Of a DNA stretch of 64,000 nucleotides, positions 33,203 through 42,141 are shown piece by piece. Location of the stretch: contig NZ_CP102280.1 of assembly GCF_025150085.1 (NCBI RefSeq), positions 2,739,001 to 2,803,000 on the forward strand. Direction: 5' to 3'. Under the pieces are notes generated by a model. It saw only the letters and a program-made list of their open reading frames with translations. It was not told the DNA's origin and did no database searches. The translations under genes were made by a program, and so were the position numbers. Position 1 is the stretch's first letter, and each line of letters begins with the position of its first letter. Source of the DNA: Dorea longicatena. GTDB lineage: Bacteria > Bacillota > Clostridia > Lachnospirales > Lachnospiraceae.

Positions 33203-33261
33203 AAAAATACACAATACAGGAAAATCAAATTAACATGTTCTTCCTTGTATTGTGTATTTTT
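33203..33261. terminator. Bidirectional terminator between bioY and the HAD gene
   Basis: AAAAATACACAATACAGGAA (33203-33222) pairs almost perfectly with 33241-33261 (TTCC TTGTATTGTGTATTTTT) around an 18-nt loop. A-run on the left and T-run on the right allow it to stop both converging transcripts. Confidence 0.85.
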
Positions 33262-33281
33262 ATTATTCCAACATTCTTTTT

Positions 33282-34085
33282 CTAGCACAAACTGCTTAGC
33301 CACTTCCGACGTAGTTCTTCCACCGACCTCATAATATAATCCGGATGGTATTTATATTTCTTTTCTTCTTCCTCAGTTGCCTCTCCCGTAAGCACCAGCA
33401 CGGTATCTATCCCGGCATTGTATCCACACAAAATATCCGTATACAGACGATCTCCTACGATTACTGTCTCTTCTTTCCTGTAATTATTTCTCCTTAATGC
33501 CAGTTCTGCTATATCAGGTTCCGGTTTCCCGATAAAATGCGGCATCCGTTTTACTGCATGTGCCAGCATCTCACAGATTGCTCCGCAGTCCGGTACATAT
33601 CCGAACTCGATCGGACACACATAATCGGGATTCGTAGCAAGATAGTCTACCTTCTTTGTACTTAGAAGTTTACAGGTGTCTGTCAATTTCTCATAAGTGA
33701 GCTGATTATCATAAGAGATTACCACACAGGTAATCTCCTCATCTTCACAATCCGTTGTCACACGGATCTTATTCTTCTTCAATTCCCGGATGAATGATTT
33801 CGTCCCTAATACATAGATCAGTTCTCCGTCATGATGTTTCTTCAGATAATCAATCATTGCATAAGATGCTGTCAGAAAATTCGTATATTCCGTATGAATT
33901 CCAAGCCTCTGAAAAAAACGGATATAATCTTCCACACTTCTGGTCGCATTATTGGTAATAAAGACATACTGCCCGCCATTTTCTTTAATGTCTCTTAAAA
34001 ACTTTGCTGCACCTTCGATCAGTTGATTTCCTTTGCAGATCGTACCATCTATGTCCAGAAGGAACAGTTTCTTTTCTCCCAGCAT
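33282..34085 (-). CDS. HAD-IIA family phosphatase (NagD-like)
   Basis: Haloacid-dehalogenase-type hydrolase of 267 residues. Motif I is LFLLDIDGTICKG, motif II FITNNATRS, the C2 cap lies between, and motif III/IV is GKPEPDIAEL with IVGDRLYTDILCGYNAGI. This is the NagD/glycerol-phosphate-phosphatase-like branch. It is the last gene of the Ugp-type operon, 5 nt after the glycerophosphodiesterase, so glycerol-3-phosphate or a related sugar phosphate is a sensible substrate; that is inference from position. Start ATG 34085. Confidence 0.9.
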   Translation of the reverse strand: MLGEKKLFLLDIDGTICKGNQLIEGAAKFLRDIKENGGQYVFITNNATRSVEDYIRFFQRLGIHTEYTNFLTASYAMIDYLKKHHDGELIYVLGTKSFIRELKKNKIRVTTDCEDEEITCVVISYDNQLTYEKLTDTCKLLSTKKVDYLATNPDYVCPIEFGYVPDCGAICEMLAHAVKRMPHFIGKPEPDIAELALRRNNYRKEETVIVGDRLYTDILCGYNAGIDTVLVLTGEATEEEEKKYKYHPDYIMRSVEELRRKWLSSLC

Positions 34086-34090
34086 CCGCT

Positions 34091-34831
34091 TTAGTTCTCA
34101 CTTTCTTTCCGGACACGGACGGCCACATCTGGATAATTTGTGATCACTGCAGTTATGCCTACTTCTATCAGTTCTTTCATATCGGTTTCTTCATTCACAG
34201 TCCAGACACGGACCTTCAGACCACTCTTTTTATATTCTTTCAGGAAATCGGCCATCTTCACATGATATACCGCCGGATGTAAACCATCTACGTTTGTCTC
34301 TTTGGCATATCCTCCCACGTTCAATATTACGTCGCTGTACAGATACGCCGTCTCTGCATCCGGTACGATTTCTTTCAGCCGCTGCACACTGTAATGATTG
34401 AAAGACGAGTATACGATCCGGTCTTTCATTCCTGTTTCTTCTACAATCTCTGCAACCTTTTTCTCAATATCCGGATACCAGTAAATTCCCGTCTTTAATT
34501 CTATATTTACCTGAATGCCGGATGGTTTTACTGCTTCCAAAACTTCTTTTAATGTCGGAATTTTTGACTGGTTGTATGCAGGAAATCTATCCTTTAATAC
34601 AGTCAGTTCTTTTAATTCCTGAAGTGTATAATCTTTTACATAACCGGTCTTATCTGTCACCCGGTCGATTGTCTCGTCATGAATGACAACCGGAATTCCG
34701 TCGCTGGATAATTGTACATCCAGCTCGATTCCGTCCGCCCCCTGTCTGATTGCCAGGGCAAATGCCTCCAGTGTGTTTTCCGGAGCATAGCCGCTGGCAC
34801 CTCTGTGCGCAAATACTTTTGTATTACTCAA
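34091..34831 (-). CDS. ugpQ: Glycerophosphodiester phosphodiesterase
   Basis: Enzyme of 246 residues that splits glycerophosphodiesters (from deacylated phospholipids) into glycerol-3-phosphate and an alcohol. The GDPD signature is FAHRGASGYAPENTLEAF, with catalytic His in HRG and metal ligands in GIELDVQLSSDGIPVVIHDE; the end has TVNEETDMKELIEVGITAVI and TNYPD. No signal peptide, so cytosolic, as for E. coli UgpQ. The start is TTG 34831 with AGAGGCG 6 nt before it. Placed after the binding-protein gene of the transporter. Confidence 0.93.
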   Translation of the reverse strand: MSNTKVFAHRGASGYAPENTLEAFALAIRQGADGIELDVQLSSDGIPVVIHDETIDRVTDKTGYVKDYTLQELKELTVLKDRFPAYNQSKIPTLKEVLEAVKPSGIQVNIELKTGIYWYPDIEKKVAEIVEETGMKDRIVYSSFNHYSVQRLKEIVPDAETAYLYSDVILNVGGYAKETNVDGLHPAVYHVKMADFLKEYKKSGLKVRVWTVNEETDMKELIEVGITAVITNYPDVAVRVRKESEN

Positions 34832-34851
34832 TTGTAACGCCTCTTCTTTTT

Positions 34852-36240
34852 CTAATTATTTACAGTGTTATAGTCTTTGATGGATTTGTTAATCGTATCT
34901 GACATTTTCTGTACCGCTGTATCTACATCTTCTTTTCCATTCAGCATACTTTCAATTTCAGATTCTACCGTTGCTCTTGCCTCTGGGAATACGCTCAACA
35001 ACGCTCCGCAATACTTCGGTGAAGAATCATGCAGCTGATCGATCGCTGTCTGGAACTGTGGATACTGTGCAATGTTGTCTTTAAATGTCTGCTCGTCCTG
35101 TGACTTTGTTGTAACTGGAAAATAACCTGTCTGTGCATTCCAGTATGCCTGAGACTCTGGAGAGATCAGGAATTTTACGAATTCCCATGTTGCACGGAGT
35201 TTCTTTGGATCTTTATTGTCCAGAGCCCACAAAGATGCACCACCGATAGACACGCCGCCTTTATCACTTTCTTTTACCTTAGGGAAGTATGCTGTTCCAA
35301 CATTGAATTTACCATTCACATCCTGAAGAATCTGCTTTAAGGATGCTGTAGATCCCAGTGTAATTGCTGATTTTCCTGCTGAGAAATCTGCAAGTCCTGC
35401 GTCCCCGCCTTTTCCTACGATCGGTGCATATCCATCTTTATTTAATTTCTGCCACTCAGTCAGAATATTTTTGGCTGCACCGTTTTTATCAAACTCAACT
35501 GCTGTTGCTGTCTTATCTCGTCCATTTCCATTATTTGCATAGTTAAGTCCCTGTTTTCCGATAAGTTCCTCGAAGAACCATCCATAGATTCCAAGAGACA
35601 TTACTTCACTGGCTCCGCCTTTTGACATCAGCTGTTCACCAATCTTATCAATTCCTTCCAGACTGTCAGGTACATCCGTGATTCCTGCTTTGTCGAACAT
35701 GTCTTTATTATAATACATGATCGGTGTAGAGGAATTAAATGGCATAGAATATAATTTATCATCAATTGTATAATATGCTGACAAGTTTGGTTCGATCTGA
35801 GACACATCATATTTATCTGCATCGATCATTTCCTGCATCGGAACGGTCCATCCGGATTCGATCATAAATCGTGTACCAACTTCATATACCTGCACCAGAT
35901 CTGCACCCATGTTACCGATCTGTGCACTCTTTAACTTATTCAGGGAATCATCATACTCGCCCTGATACTGTGACTCTACTTTGATTCCATATTTGTTCTC
36001 GTCATTGAACTTCTTTACCAGCGCATCAATTGCCTGCCCGTTAACACCACCCATGGAATGCCAGAATGTGATCGTTGTTCCATCTACGTCTTTTGCATCA
36101 GCCATTTCTACTTTTTCATTGCTGTCTTTACTTCCGTCGGAACCATTCTGGCTCACAGATGATTTTCCATTGCCACATCCTGCCAGCATTCCGGCTGCCA
36201 TTGCTGCCACAAGCAATAATGAAACTGCTTTTTTCTTCAT
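34852..36240 (-). CDS. ugpB: Extracellular solute-binding lipoprotein of an Ugp-type transporter
   Basis: Substrate-binding protein of 462 residues. The lipoprotein signal LLLVAAMAAGMLAGCGNG has the lipobox LAGC, so the mature protein is tethered by a lipidated Cys near residue 22. TTITFWHSMGGVNGQAIDAL and FNSSTPIMYYNKDMFDKAGI are hallmarks of the UgpB/extracellular solute-binding family 1. GlpQ-like and phosphatase genes downstream point to glycerol-3-phosphate or glycerophosphodiesters as substrate rather than a sugar. It is separated from the permease gene by 240 nt carrying repeat copy e, longer than other gaps in the operon. Confidence 0.9.
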   Translation of the reverse strand: MKKKAVSLLLVAAMAAGMLAGCGNGKSSVSQNGSDGSKDSNEKVEMADAKDVDGTTITFWHSMGGVNGQAIDALVKKFNDENKYGIKVESQYQGEYDDSLNKLKSAQIGNMGADLVQVYEVGTRFMIESGWTVPMQEMIDADKYDVSQIEPNLSAYYTIDDKLYSMPFNSSTPIMYYNKDMFDKAGITDVPDSLEGIDKIGEQLMSKGGASEVMSLGIYGWFFEELIGKQGLNYANNGNGRDKTATAVEFDKNGAAKNILTEWQKLNKDGYAPIVGKGGDAGLADFSAGKSAITLGSTASLKQILQDVNGKFNVGTAYFPKVKESDKGGVSIGGASLWALDNKDPKKLRATWEFVKFLISPESQAYWNAQTGYFPVTTKSQDEQTFKDNIAQYPQFQTAIDQLHDSSPKYCGALLSVFPEARATVESEIESMLNGKEDVDTAVQKMSDTINKSIKDYNTVNN

Positions 36241-36374
36241 AATACTTTTCCCTCCTGAGAAATTTTTGTTTTCATTTTTGTAATATCAGAGATAAATATT
36301 GGTTTGCAGATTATTTTATTCATTTATCTCTGATATCCTGGTATTGTACGTGTATGTGGTATACACAGATGTTA

Positions 36375-36412
36375 TATGCAGAGAACTTGCCACTGGCAGC
36401 TTCTCTTGCATA
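36375..36412 (+). repeat. Palindromic repeat copy e (type B, long hairpin)
   Basis: TATGCAGAGAACTTGCCA (36375-36392), central C, and TGGCAGCTTCTCTTGCATA (36394-36412) form a near-complete palindrome; CTTTGATATA follows. It lies between the ugpE- and ugpB-like genes and could trim or attenuate the operon transcript. Confidence 0.85.
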
Positions 36413-36481
36413 CTTTGATATATAGAATCGGGACCGTACGTATTTTTATTTCCCGTTTCTACTGTTATAATGTTAGAACCT

Positions 36482-37399
36482 TTAGCCTTTTACGGCTCCC
36501 GAGAACATTCCTCTGATCAGCTGTTTCTGACCTATGATGAAGATGGAAATCGACGGGATAATGATCATCACAACTCCCGCGATCATCAGTGTGATCGACT
36601 GCGAATCTACGCTGTCCAGCATGCTGATACCGATCTGTACCGTTCTCATATTGTTGGAACCTGTAACCAGTAATGGCCACATATACATGTTCCATGCATT
36701 AATAAATGTATAGACTGCCATTGCCCCGATTGCCGACTTGGTAAGCGGAATTAGGATCTTGGCAATAAATCTTAAGTTACTGCATCCATCCAGTTTTGCA
36801 GATTCATATAAAGACATCGGGAAGGTCATATAGAACTGACGAAACAGGAAGATTCCCATTGCCGATGTCAGGTATGGAATAATCAGTACCGGATAAGTGT
36901 CCAGGATTCCCCAGTTACCTACTGTCAAATAATTGGAGATAATCGTTGCTTCTCCAGGGACCATCATCGTTGCCATAACGACTGCGAATAATAATCCTTT
37001 TCCCTTAAAATCCAGGAATGAAAATGCAAATGCTGCCAGCGAGCATGAGATGATCTGCCCGATCGTAATACATCCTGCCATGATGAATGAGTTCACGATA
37101 AACCGGAATAACGGCACCGTTGTAAATGCCTCTTTAAAATTCTGTAATGTCGGATGCTTTGGAAGCAGATTCAGATCTGTTGTAAATAATTCATTCGATG
37201 GCATAAATGCGATGCTTATTGCATACAAAAGTGGAAGTAAAATCAATACTGCAAATACAACATTTGCCACAAGTCTTAATGCTGTACGGCTTCTCTTTTT
37301 CGCAAGTGCCCTGGCATTCATTTTATTCTTTAATTCCAGAAGTTCGCTTTTTGATAAACGTCCCTCCATTGGAATTGCCATACTTTCTGACTGACTCAT
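36482..37399 (-). CDS. ugpE: Carbohydrate/G3P ABC transporter permease (UgpE-like)
   Basis: Inner-membrane permease of 305 residues with six helices after a cytosolic N-terminal arm. The EAA loop is seen as MSLYESAKLDGCSNLRFIAKILIPLTK, the docking site for the ATPase, and the C terminus ends GMFSGAVKG, as is typical of the MalG/UgpE group (RGMTAGAVKG-like). ATG 37399 has AAGGGAGTG upstream and overlaps the previous permease stop (TAATG). Confidence 0.9.
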   Translation of the reverse strand: MSQSESMAIPMEGRLSKSELLELKNKMNARALAKKRSRTALRLVANVVFAVLILLPLLYAISIAFMPSNELFTTDLNLLPKHPTLQNFKEAFTTVPLFRFIVNSFIMAGCITIGQIISCSLAAFAFSFLDFKGKGLLFAVVMATMMVPGEATIISNYLTVGNWGILDTYPVLIIPYLTSAMGIFLFRQFYMTFPMSLYESAKLDGCSNLRFIAKILIPLTKSAIGAMAVYTFINAWNMYMWPLLVTGSNNMRTVQIGISMLDSVDSQSITLMIAGVVMIIIPSISIFIIGQKQLIRGMFSGAVKG

Positions 37400-38271
37400 T
37401 AATAATTCACTCCCTTCTTTTCAATACGGAACATTACCAGCGTTACCAGCATGATGATCACAAATAAGATAACTGACTGTGCAGATGCGCTTCCGAATTT
37501 ATAATTGAAGAACGCATCCCGGTAAATGGAATATACGATTACATTGGTCGATTCATTCGGTCCGCCCTCTGTCAGGATCTTGATCTGTCCAAATGACTGG
37601 AAAGCCTGAATAATATTTACCACTACGGTGTAGAACATGATCGGTGAAAGTCCCGGAAGTGTTAAGCTGAAGAACTGCTGTACTCCGCTTGCCCCGTCCA
37701 CGGATGCTCTTTCATAAATGGTCTCGTCAATATTTCCAAGTCCTGCCGAAAAATACAGGAAGTTAATCCCACTGTTCAGCCATGCCGTCAGGATTGCCAC
37801 ACAGTAAAGTGCTGTGTGCGGATCATTCAGCCAGTTGATATCCAGTCCCAGAAGCTTATTTACAATTCCGACTGCCGGATGAAGCATGATCTGGAATATC
37901 ATGGCTGCCGAACTTGATGCGATTGCCATCGGCAGTGCATATGCCGTACTGAATACCCGGATTCCCGGAAATGCCTTATTACACAGTACTGCTGCGATCA
38001 GTCCCAGAAGCATTCCGCCGAATACTACGATCACTACAAAGATTAACGTTACTTTCAAACTATTTCTAAATGACTCTGAAGTCAGCAGATCCACATAGTT
38101 CTGAAGTCCTACGAACAACTTTGCCTGTCCCATTTTATTTGTCATAAACAGACTTAAGTAAACTGTCTTCACAAATGGATAGAACAGAAATATGGCAAAT
38201 ATCAGAAGACTGGGTACCAGATAGAAATATGGCGTAATCCGCAATTTCTTTTTCTTTTTCATTCTTAACAT
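37399..38271 (-). CDS. ugpA: Carbohydrate/G3P ABC transporter permease (UgpA-like)
   Basis: Partner permease of 290 residues with six helices. FYLVPSLLIFAIFLFYPFVK opens the family; the EAA loop is ETIYERASVDGASGVQQFF, followed by SLTLPGLSPIMFYTVV. The stop overlaps the next permease start. ATG 38271 immediately abuts AGGAAAGG, so the in-frame ATG 38262 (MKKKKKLRI), 9 nt from it, may be the true start. The gene overlaps the ATPase gene by 7 nt. Confidence 0.9.
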   Translation of the reverse strand: MLRMKKKKKLRITPYFYLVPSLLIFAIFLFYPFVKTVYLSLFMTNKMGQAKLFVGLQNYVDLLTSESFRNSLKVTLIFVVIVVFGGMLLGLIAAVLCNKAFPGIRVFSTAYALPMAIASSSAAMIFQIMLHPAVGIVNKLLGLDINWLNDPHTALYCVAILTAWLNSGINFLYFSAGLGNIDETIYERASVDGASGVQQFFSLTLPGLSPIMFYTVVVNIIQAFQSFGQIKILTEGGPNESTNVIVYSIYRDAFFNYKFGSASAQSVILFVIIMLVTLVMFRIEKKGVNY

Positions 38272-39407
38272 CCTTTCCTGTACAAGACATTTTCTTCTGT
38301 CTCTATATCAAATACATGGGCACGGTCCATATCAAAATACAGCTTCACCTTTTCTCCCACCTTTGTCTGGTTGGATGGCTGCAATCTGACCGCATGTGTT
38401 TTATGCTGCTCATCAAAATACAGCACCACTTCTGCACCAAGCATTTCTCTTGTCACAACAGTCTCTTCCACGCCTACACTGTTCTGCTCGAACCCACCGG
38501 CTTTTGCCTCTTCATACTCATAGATGTCTTCCGGGCGGATTCCTAAGATCACTCGTTTTCCATTGTATTTTTCACGGATGATTTCCGCATTCTGTCCGGT
38601 CAAATATACCTTCTTCACAGGTCCGGTTGTTGCAAAAATCAATGCCGTCTTCTCTCTTTCTGCATACACATCACATGCGATAAAGTTCATCGACGGAGAA
38701 CCGACAAATCCTGCTACAAATTTGTTGATTGGATTGTCATAAATGCTCTGCGGTGTATCTACCTGCTGGATCAGCCCGTCTCTCATAACCACAATTTTTG
38801 TTCCCAATGTCATCGCTTCTGTCTGGTCATGCGTAACATAGATGATTGTTGTATCCAGTTCTTTATGTAATTTCTGAAGTTCCACACGCATCTGGGCACG
38901 TAATTTGGCATCCAGATTGGAAAGTGGTTCATCCATCAGAAATGCTTTCGGCTGTCGGATGATTGCCGCTCCGATCGCCACTCTCTGCTTCTGCCCTCCG
39001 GACAGTGCAACTGGTTTACGGTCTAGCAGGGAATCAATCTCCAGGATCTTTGCCACCTGTCTGACTTTCTGATCAATCTCCTTTTTTGGTACTTTCCGGA
39101 TCTTCAGTGAATAAGCAATATTTCCGTAGACCGTCATATTCGGATATAATGCATAATTCTGAAATACCATCGACATATCCCTCTCTTTCGGTTCCAGGTA
39201 ATTGCAGAGTTTTCCATCAATCCATAACTCACCATCTGTAATCTCTTCAAGACCTGCTATCAATCTTAATGTCGTTGACTTTCCACATCCGGAAGGCCCA
39301 ACAAAAATCACAAACTCTTTATCATGAATGTCCAGATTAAAGTCCTTTACTCCATAATGCTCTGAATCGAATTGCTTACAGACATTCCTCAACGCAATTT
39401 CTGACAT
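38265..39407 (-). CDS. ugpC: ABC transporter ATP-binding protein, UgpC/MalK type
   Basis: ATPase of 380 residues for importers of sugars or glycerol-3-phosphate. Walker A is GPSGCGKST (near residues 38-46), the signature LSGGQKQRVAIG, Walker B AFLMDEPLSNLDAKLR, and the switch His in YVTHDQTEAM. The C-terminal OB-type regulatory domain (VILGIRPEDIYEYEE) is typical of MalK/UgpC. It heads the operon and has AGGAGG at good distance. A second gene of this type lies at 46821-47933 without permeases. Confidence 0.92.
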   Translation of the reverse strand: MSEIALRNVCKQFDSEHYGVKDFNLDIHDKEFVIFVGPSGCGKSTTLRLIAGLEEITDGELWIDGKLCNYLEPKERDMSMVFQNYALYPNMTVYGNIAYSLKIRKVPKKEIDQKVRQVAKILEIDSLLDRKPVALSGGQKQRVAIGAAIIRQPKAFLMDEPLSNLDAKLRAQMRVELQKLHKELDTTIIYVTHDQTEAMTLGTKIVVMRDGLIQQVDTPQSIYDNPINKFVAGFVGSPSMNFIACDVYAEREKTALIFATTGPVKKVYLTGQNAEIIREKYNGKRVILGIRPEDIYEYEEAKAGGFEQNSVGVEETVVTREMLGAEVVLYFDEQHKTHAVRLQPSNQTKVGEKVKLYFDMDRAHVFDIETEENVLYRKGC

Positions 39408-39580
39408 TCCTTTTCCTCCTTTGCAGCCTGATGACTGCTTTCTTTTTCATCATTTCTCGTACGGTGAATATCCTATCACTTTTGTTTAGGGGGCTCTATC
39501 ATGGTTTTACAAAGATTTTGTTAAATGTTGGTAATTGAATTGGCGGGAAGATTTAACAAATTTTACTTGTATTTAATGCA

Positions 39581-39833
39581 TCAGGCTGACGGATACCCGG
39601 ACCAGAATAAAAAGTAGGAAACCGTTCCTGTTCAGGTTGCGTCGGTGGGAAATACTAAAGCGTCAAAATTATGCTAAAAGCGGGCCTTCGAAATTTGCAA
39701 CTCGCCATCCGGCTCAAACAAGCAATTTTCGAAAACTCAACGCATAATTTTGACGCTTAACTATTTCCAACACCTCCTACACATTCACTGGAACGGTTTC
39801 CTACTTTTTATTCCGTGTGTATCGAATGCCTGA
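39581..39833. repeat. Long nested palindromic element P1 (253 bp)
   Basis: The outer ends TCAGGC and GCCTGA bracket arms with a perfect 23-bp match (39606-39628 with 39790-39812, containing GTAGGAAACCGTTCC), a perfect inner pair AGCGTCAAAATTATGC / GCATAATTTTGACGCT (39659-39674 with 39742-39757), and TTCGAAATTTGC / GCAATTTTCGAA (39687-39698 with 39722-39733). The whole could fold as one cruciform or hairpin. No coding frame and no clear target-site duplication. MITE-like. Confidence 0.85.
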
Positions 39834-39835
39834 AG

Positions 39836-39986
39836 AATTAAGTGCCGGAAGTGTAACCTTTGTGGTAACGGAAGGTTATGAAATACAACTATAAAAAATT
39901 TGAAATATTAGCGGATTTATAAGGATTATCGCTAATTTCTGTACTGTAGTGGCCGACACAAAGGTTACTGCTCCTGGTACTTAATT
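39836..39986. repeat. Long nested palindromic element P2 (151 bp)
   Basis: Starts 2 nt after P1. The arms AATTAAGTGCCGGAAG and its partner ending TGGTACTTAATT (39975-39986) flank a perfect 12-bp pair GTAACCTTTGTG / CACAAAGGTTAC (39853-39864 with 39957-39968) and an inner TTAGCG / CGCTAA (39908-39913 with 39930-39935). Unlike P1 in sequence but the same in design. It lies 63 nt past the beta-propeller gene stop. Confidence 0.8.
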
Positions 39987-40048
39987 ATTAACTTCCGCAA
40001 CCAGTCACGACTTAAGTTAATACATTAAATATCAATTAAACACCTAAT

Positions 40049-42124
40049 TTACAATATGATATCCCCGGTTTTCTCCCCTGTATTCATATCATAAGCTTCA
40101 ATAATATTTCCACTGATCACATACAGTGTATCTTCTATATATATTCCACGGACACCCTGCGAAGTATTTCCATTGATGTCTTCTTTTAGAATTGTGTCGA
40201 ATTTCTTTTCTTTTTCGTTATAGGTCAGCAGGCAGTATGTTTCTCCATTCTGGCTGTAACCAGAGAATCCGATTCGGTTTTTGGCCGCATCGACAAGAAC
40301 TGATTTGTAATCGTATGCTGCATTTGTTCTATAAAGATCATCCAGAACAAGTGTGGCTTCTTCTTTGACATCTGCGCGGTCTAAAATATCAAACATGGTA
40401 ACTTTCACACCTTCTGACATGCCAGATTCTTCATCTGTTGACATACCGATTCCAAGCAATTTATCCTCTCCGTAAAAATGCAGGTATTCCGAGAATCCCG
40501 GAATCTTTAACTTACCGAGAATCTTAGGTTTTTCTGGATCAGACAGGTCTACGCTGAATAACGGATCTACCTGCTCGTATGTCACAAAATATCCGGTCTC
40601 TCCCATGAATCTTGCGGAATAGATGGACTCTCCTTTCGCCAGATTCTCAATAGAACTGATTTTGTCTAATTTTTTATCCAAGATTATTACCAGATTTTCA
40701 TCATTATTGGTTGTAAATAATCTCAGATTCCCTTTGTATTCATCCAGAGAAAAGGTATCATTCAGGTATCCTTTTACTTTTCCCTGCGCTACAGCCTTTA
40801 GTTTCCCTTTCGTATAAGAAATCTTTCTAAGGGTTGTTACAGTCTGATTCTCCTGCTGCCATTCTGATTCGTAATAATAAATGTTCTTTCCGCTGACATA
40901 CATCTTCCCTCCCCCAGAAAGAACTGCTTTATTATCTACTGTCTCATCCGGTTTACTGATATCCACAGAGCTGATTACTTCGTACATCGTTCCGCAGTTC
41001 ACCGGCGGCAGACAGATGCTGGCCTGGCTCATCTCTTTATCATTCACAAGCGGTACATAAGTTAGCGGTTTCTCTTTTACCATATCACTGCCTGTATAAT
41101 ATTCACTGAACAGATACAGATACCCATCCGCCATACGGGAAGAATGATAAGTGCCACTCTGTGTGACTTCGCCTTCTTTGACCGGCTTTTGTATATTTTC
41201 TATATTATAAGTAACCGCTGCTGTATTCGATTGATTCCAGTTATCTGTGTTCACCTGCTTCTTACTATTCTTATCCGTGCAGTCTTTCTGACATACAACA
41301 ATTAATTTTCTCTGTTCTGTATTTACATAAAATTCCTGGATATTATACTCTTCTCCCAGTGTAATTTCGTTATATTTTTTTAATCCATTCCTGACATCTA
41401 CAATGTCGATCGTCCGTCCATTGTCTTCTCTCACATACAGGTATGTTCCATCTGTTTTAGCAATGTCACCCTCGTCTACGCCGGATTGACGGATATTGGT
41501 CTGTGAATAGTTCCCGTTTGCAGCCGTTGTTGCAATACCAGTATCTGTTGCAGAAGCTGTCGATGAAGGTGCTGTTGATTTTGCTATTGAAGACTCTGTT
41601 GATTTTGCTGTTGAAGCAGAATCCTGTACATCGATCTCATTCCCGCCTCTTGCATACATTGCTATGCCGGAATTATCCTGTGCGCGTTTGATATATTTAT
41701 AGATTTCATCATAACTTCGGGCTGCCCGGATTTTTTTACTGTTACTGATCTTATTTTCTGTATTGCTATTTCCTGCACTGCTGCCTGCATTGCTACCTGA
41801 CACACCTGAAGAATTTATCACTCCATTATGCATCCTTCCATACTGCCACACTACAGTTCCCGCCACGACCGCCACACAGGCTGCCGCTACAAGTCCGATC
41901 TGGTACGGGCGGAAATGCTTCTTTTGCTTTTTATTCTCTAATAATTTTGCTATGTTTTCCGGCTTCAGACGATTCAGAACTTCTGTATCTTCCGACATTT
42001 GTAAAATCTGGTCTACTATATTCTGTTCACAGTATTCATTCTGTTTTTTCCCATTTTTCTGATACTCTTCAGAACCTGTCTCTTTTTTATACCCGGTTTT
42101 CTCATATTCATTCTCACGCTTCAT
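40049..42124 (-). CDS. Membrane-anchored beta-propeller protein, possible anti-sigma factor
   Basis: Product of 691 residues. Residues 1-73 are cytosolic (NIVDQILQMSEDTEVLNRLK), residues 74-96 one membrane helix (PYQIGLVAAACVAVVAGTVV), then a Ser/Asn/Thr-rich linker and an extracellular domain of about 500 residues matching the Beta_propel family of secreted propellers (NIRQSGVDEGDIAKTDGTYL, VDAAKNRIGFSGYSQ). ATG 42124 has AAGGGAG at 8 nt; the frame upstream belongs to the sigma gene. It lies 17 nt after an ECF sigma factor, so the cytosolic part probably holds the sigma factor and the propeller senses something outside. Pairing is inferred from gene order. Confidence 0.85.
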   Translation of the reverse strand: MKRENEYEKTGYKKETGSEEYQKNGKKQNEYCEQNIVDQILQMSEDTEVLNRLKPENIAKLLENKKQKKHFRPYQIGLVAAACVAVVAGTVVWQYGRMHNGVINSSGVSGSNAGSSAGNSNTENKISNSKKIRAARSYDEIYKYIKRAQDNSGIAMYARGGNEIDVQDSASTAKSTESSIAKSTAPSSTASATDTGIATTAANGNYSQTNIRQSGVDEGDIAKTDGTYLYVREDNGRTIDIVDVRNGLKKYNEITLGEEYNIQEFYVNTEQRKLIVVCQKDCTDKNSKKQVNTDNWNQSNTAAVTYNIENIQKPVKEGEVTQSGTYHSSRMADGYLYLFSEYYTGSDMVKEKPLTYVPLVNDKEMSQASICLPPVNCGTMYEVISSVDISKPDETVDNKAVLSGGGKMYVSGKNIYYYESEWQQENQTVTTLRKISYTKGKLKAVAQGKVKGYLNDTFSLDEYKGNLRLFTTNNDENLVIILDKKLDKISSIENLAKGESIYSARFMGETGYFVTYEQVDPLFSVDLSDPEKPKILGKLKIPGFSEYLHFYGEDKLLGIGMSTDEESGMSEGVKVTMFDILDRADVKEEATLVLDDLYRTNAAYDYKSVLVDAAKNRIGFSGYSQNGETYCLLTYNEKEKKFDTILKEDINGNTSQGVRGIYIEDTLYVISGNIIEAYDMNTGEKTGDIIL

Positions 42125-42141
42125 ACATTTTTCACTCCCTT

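Noticed and set aside
39581..39986. Insertion sequence
   Set aside because: No transposase frame and no target duplication visible; kept only as palindromic repeats.
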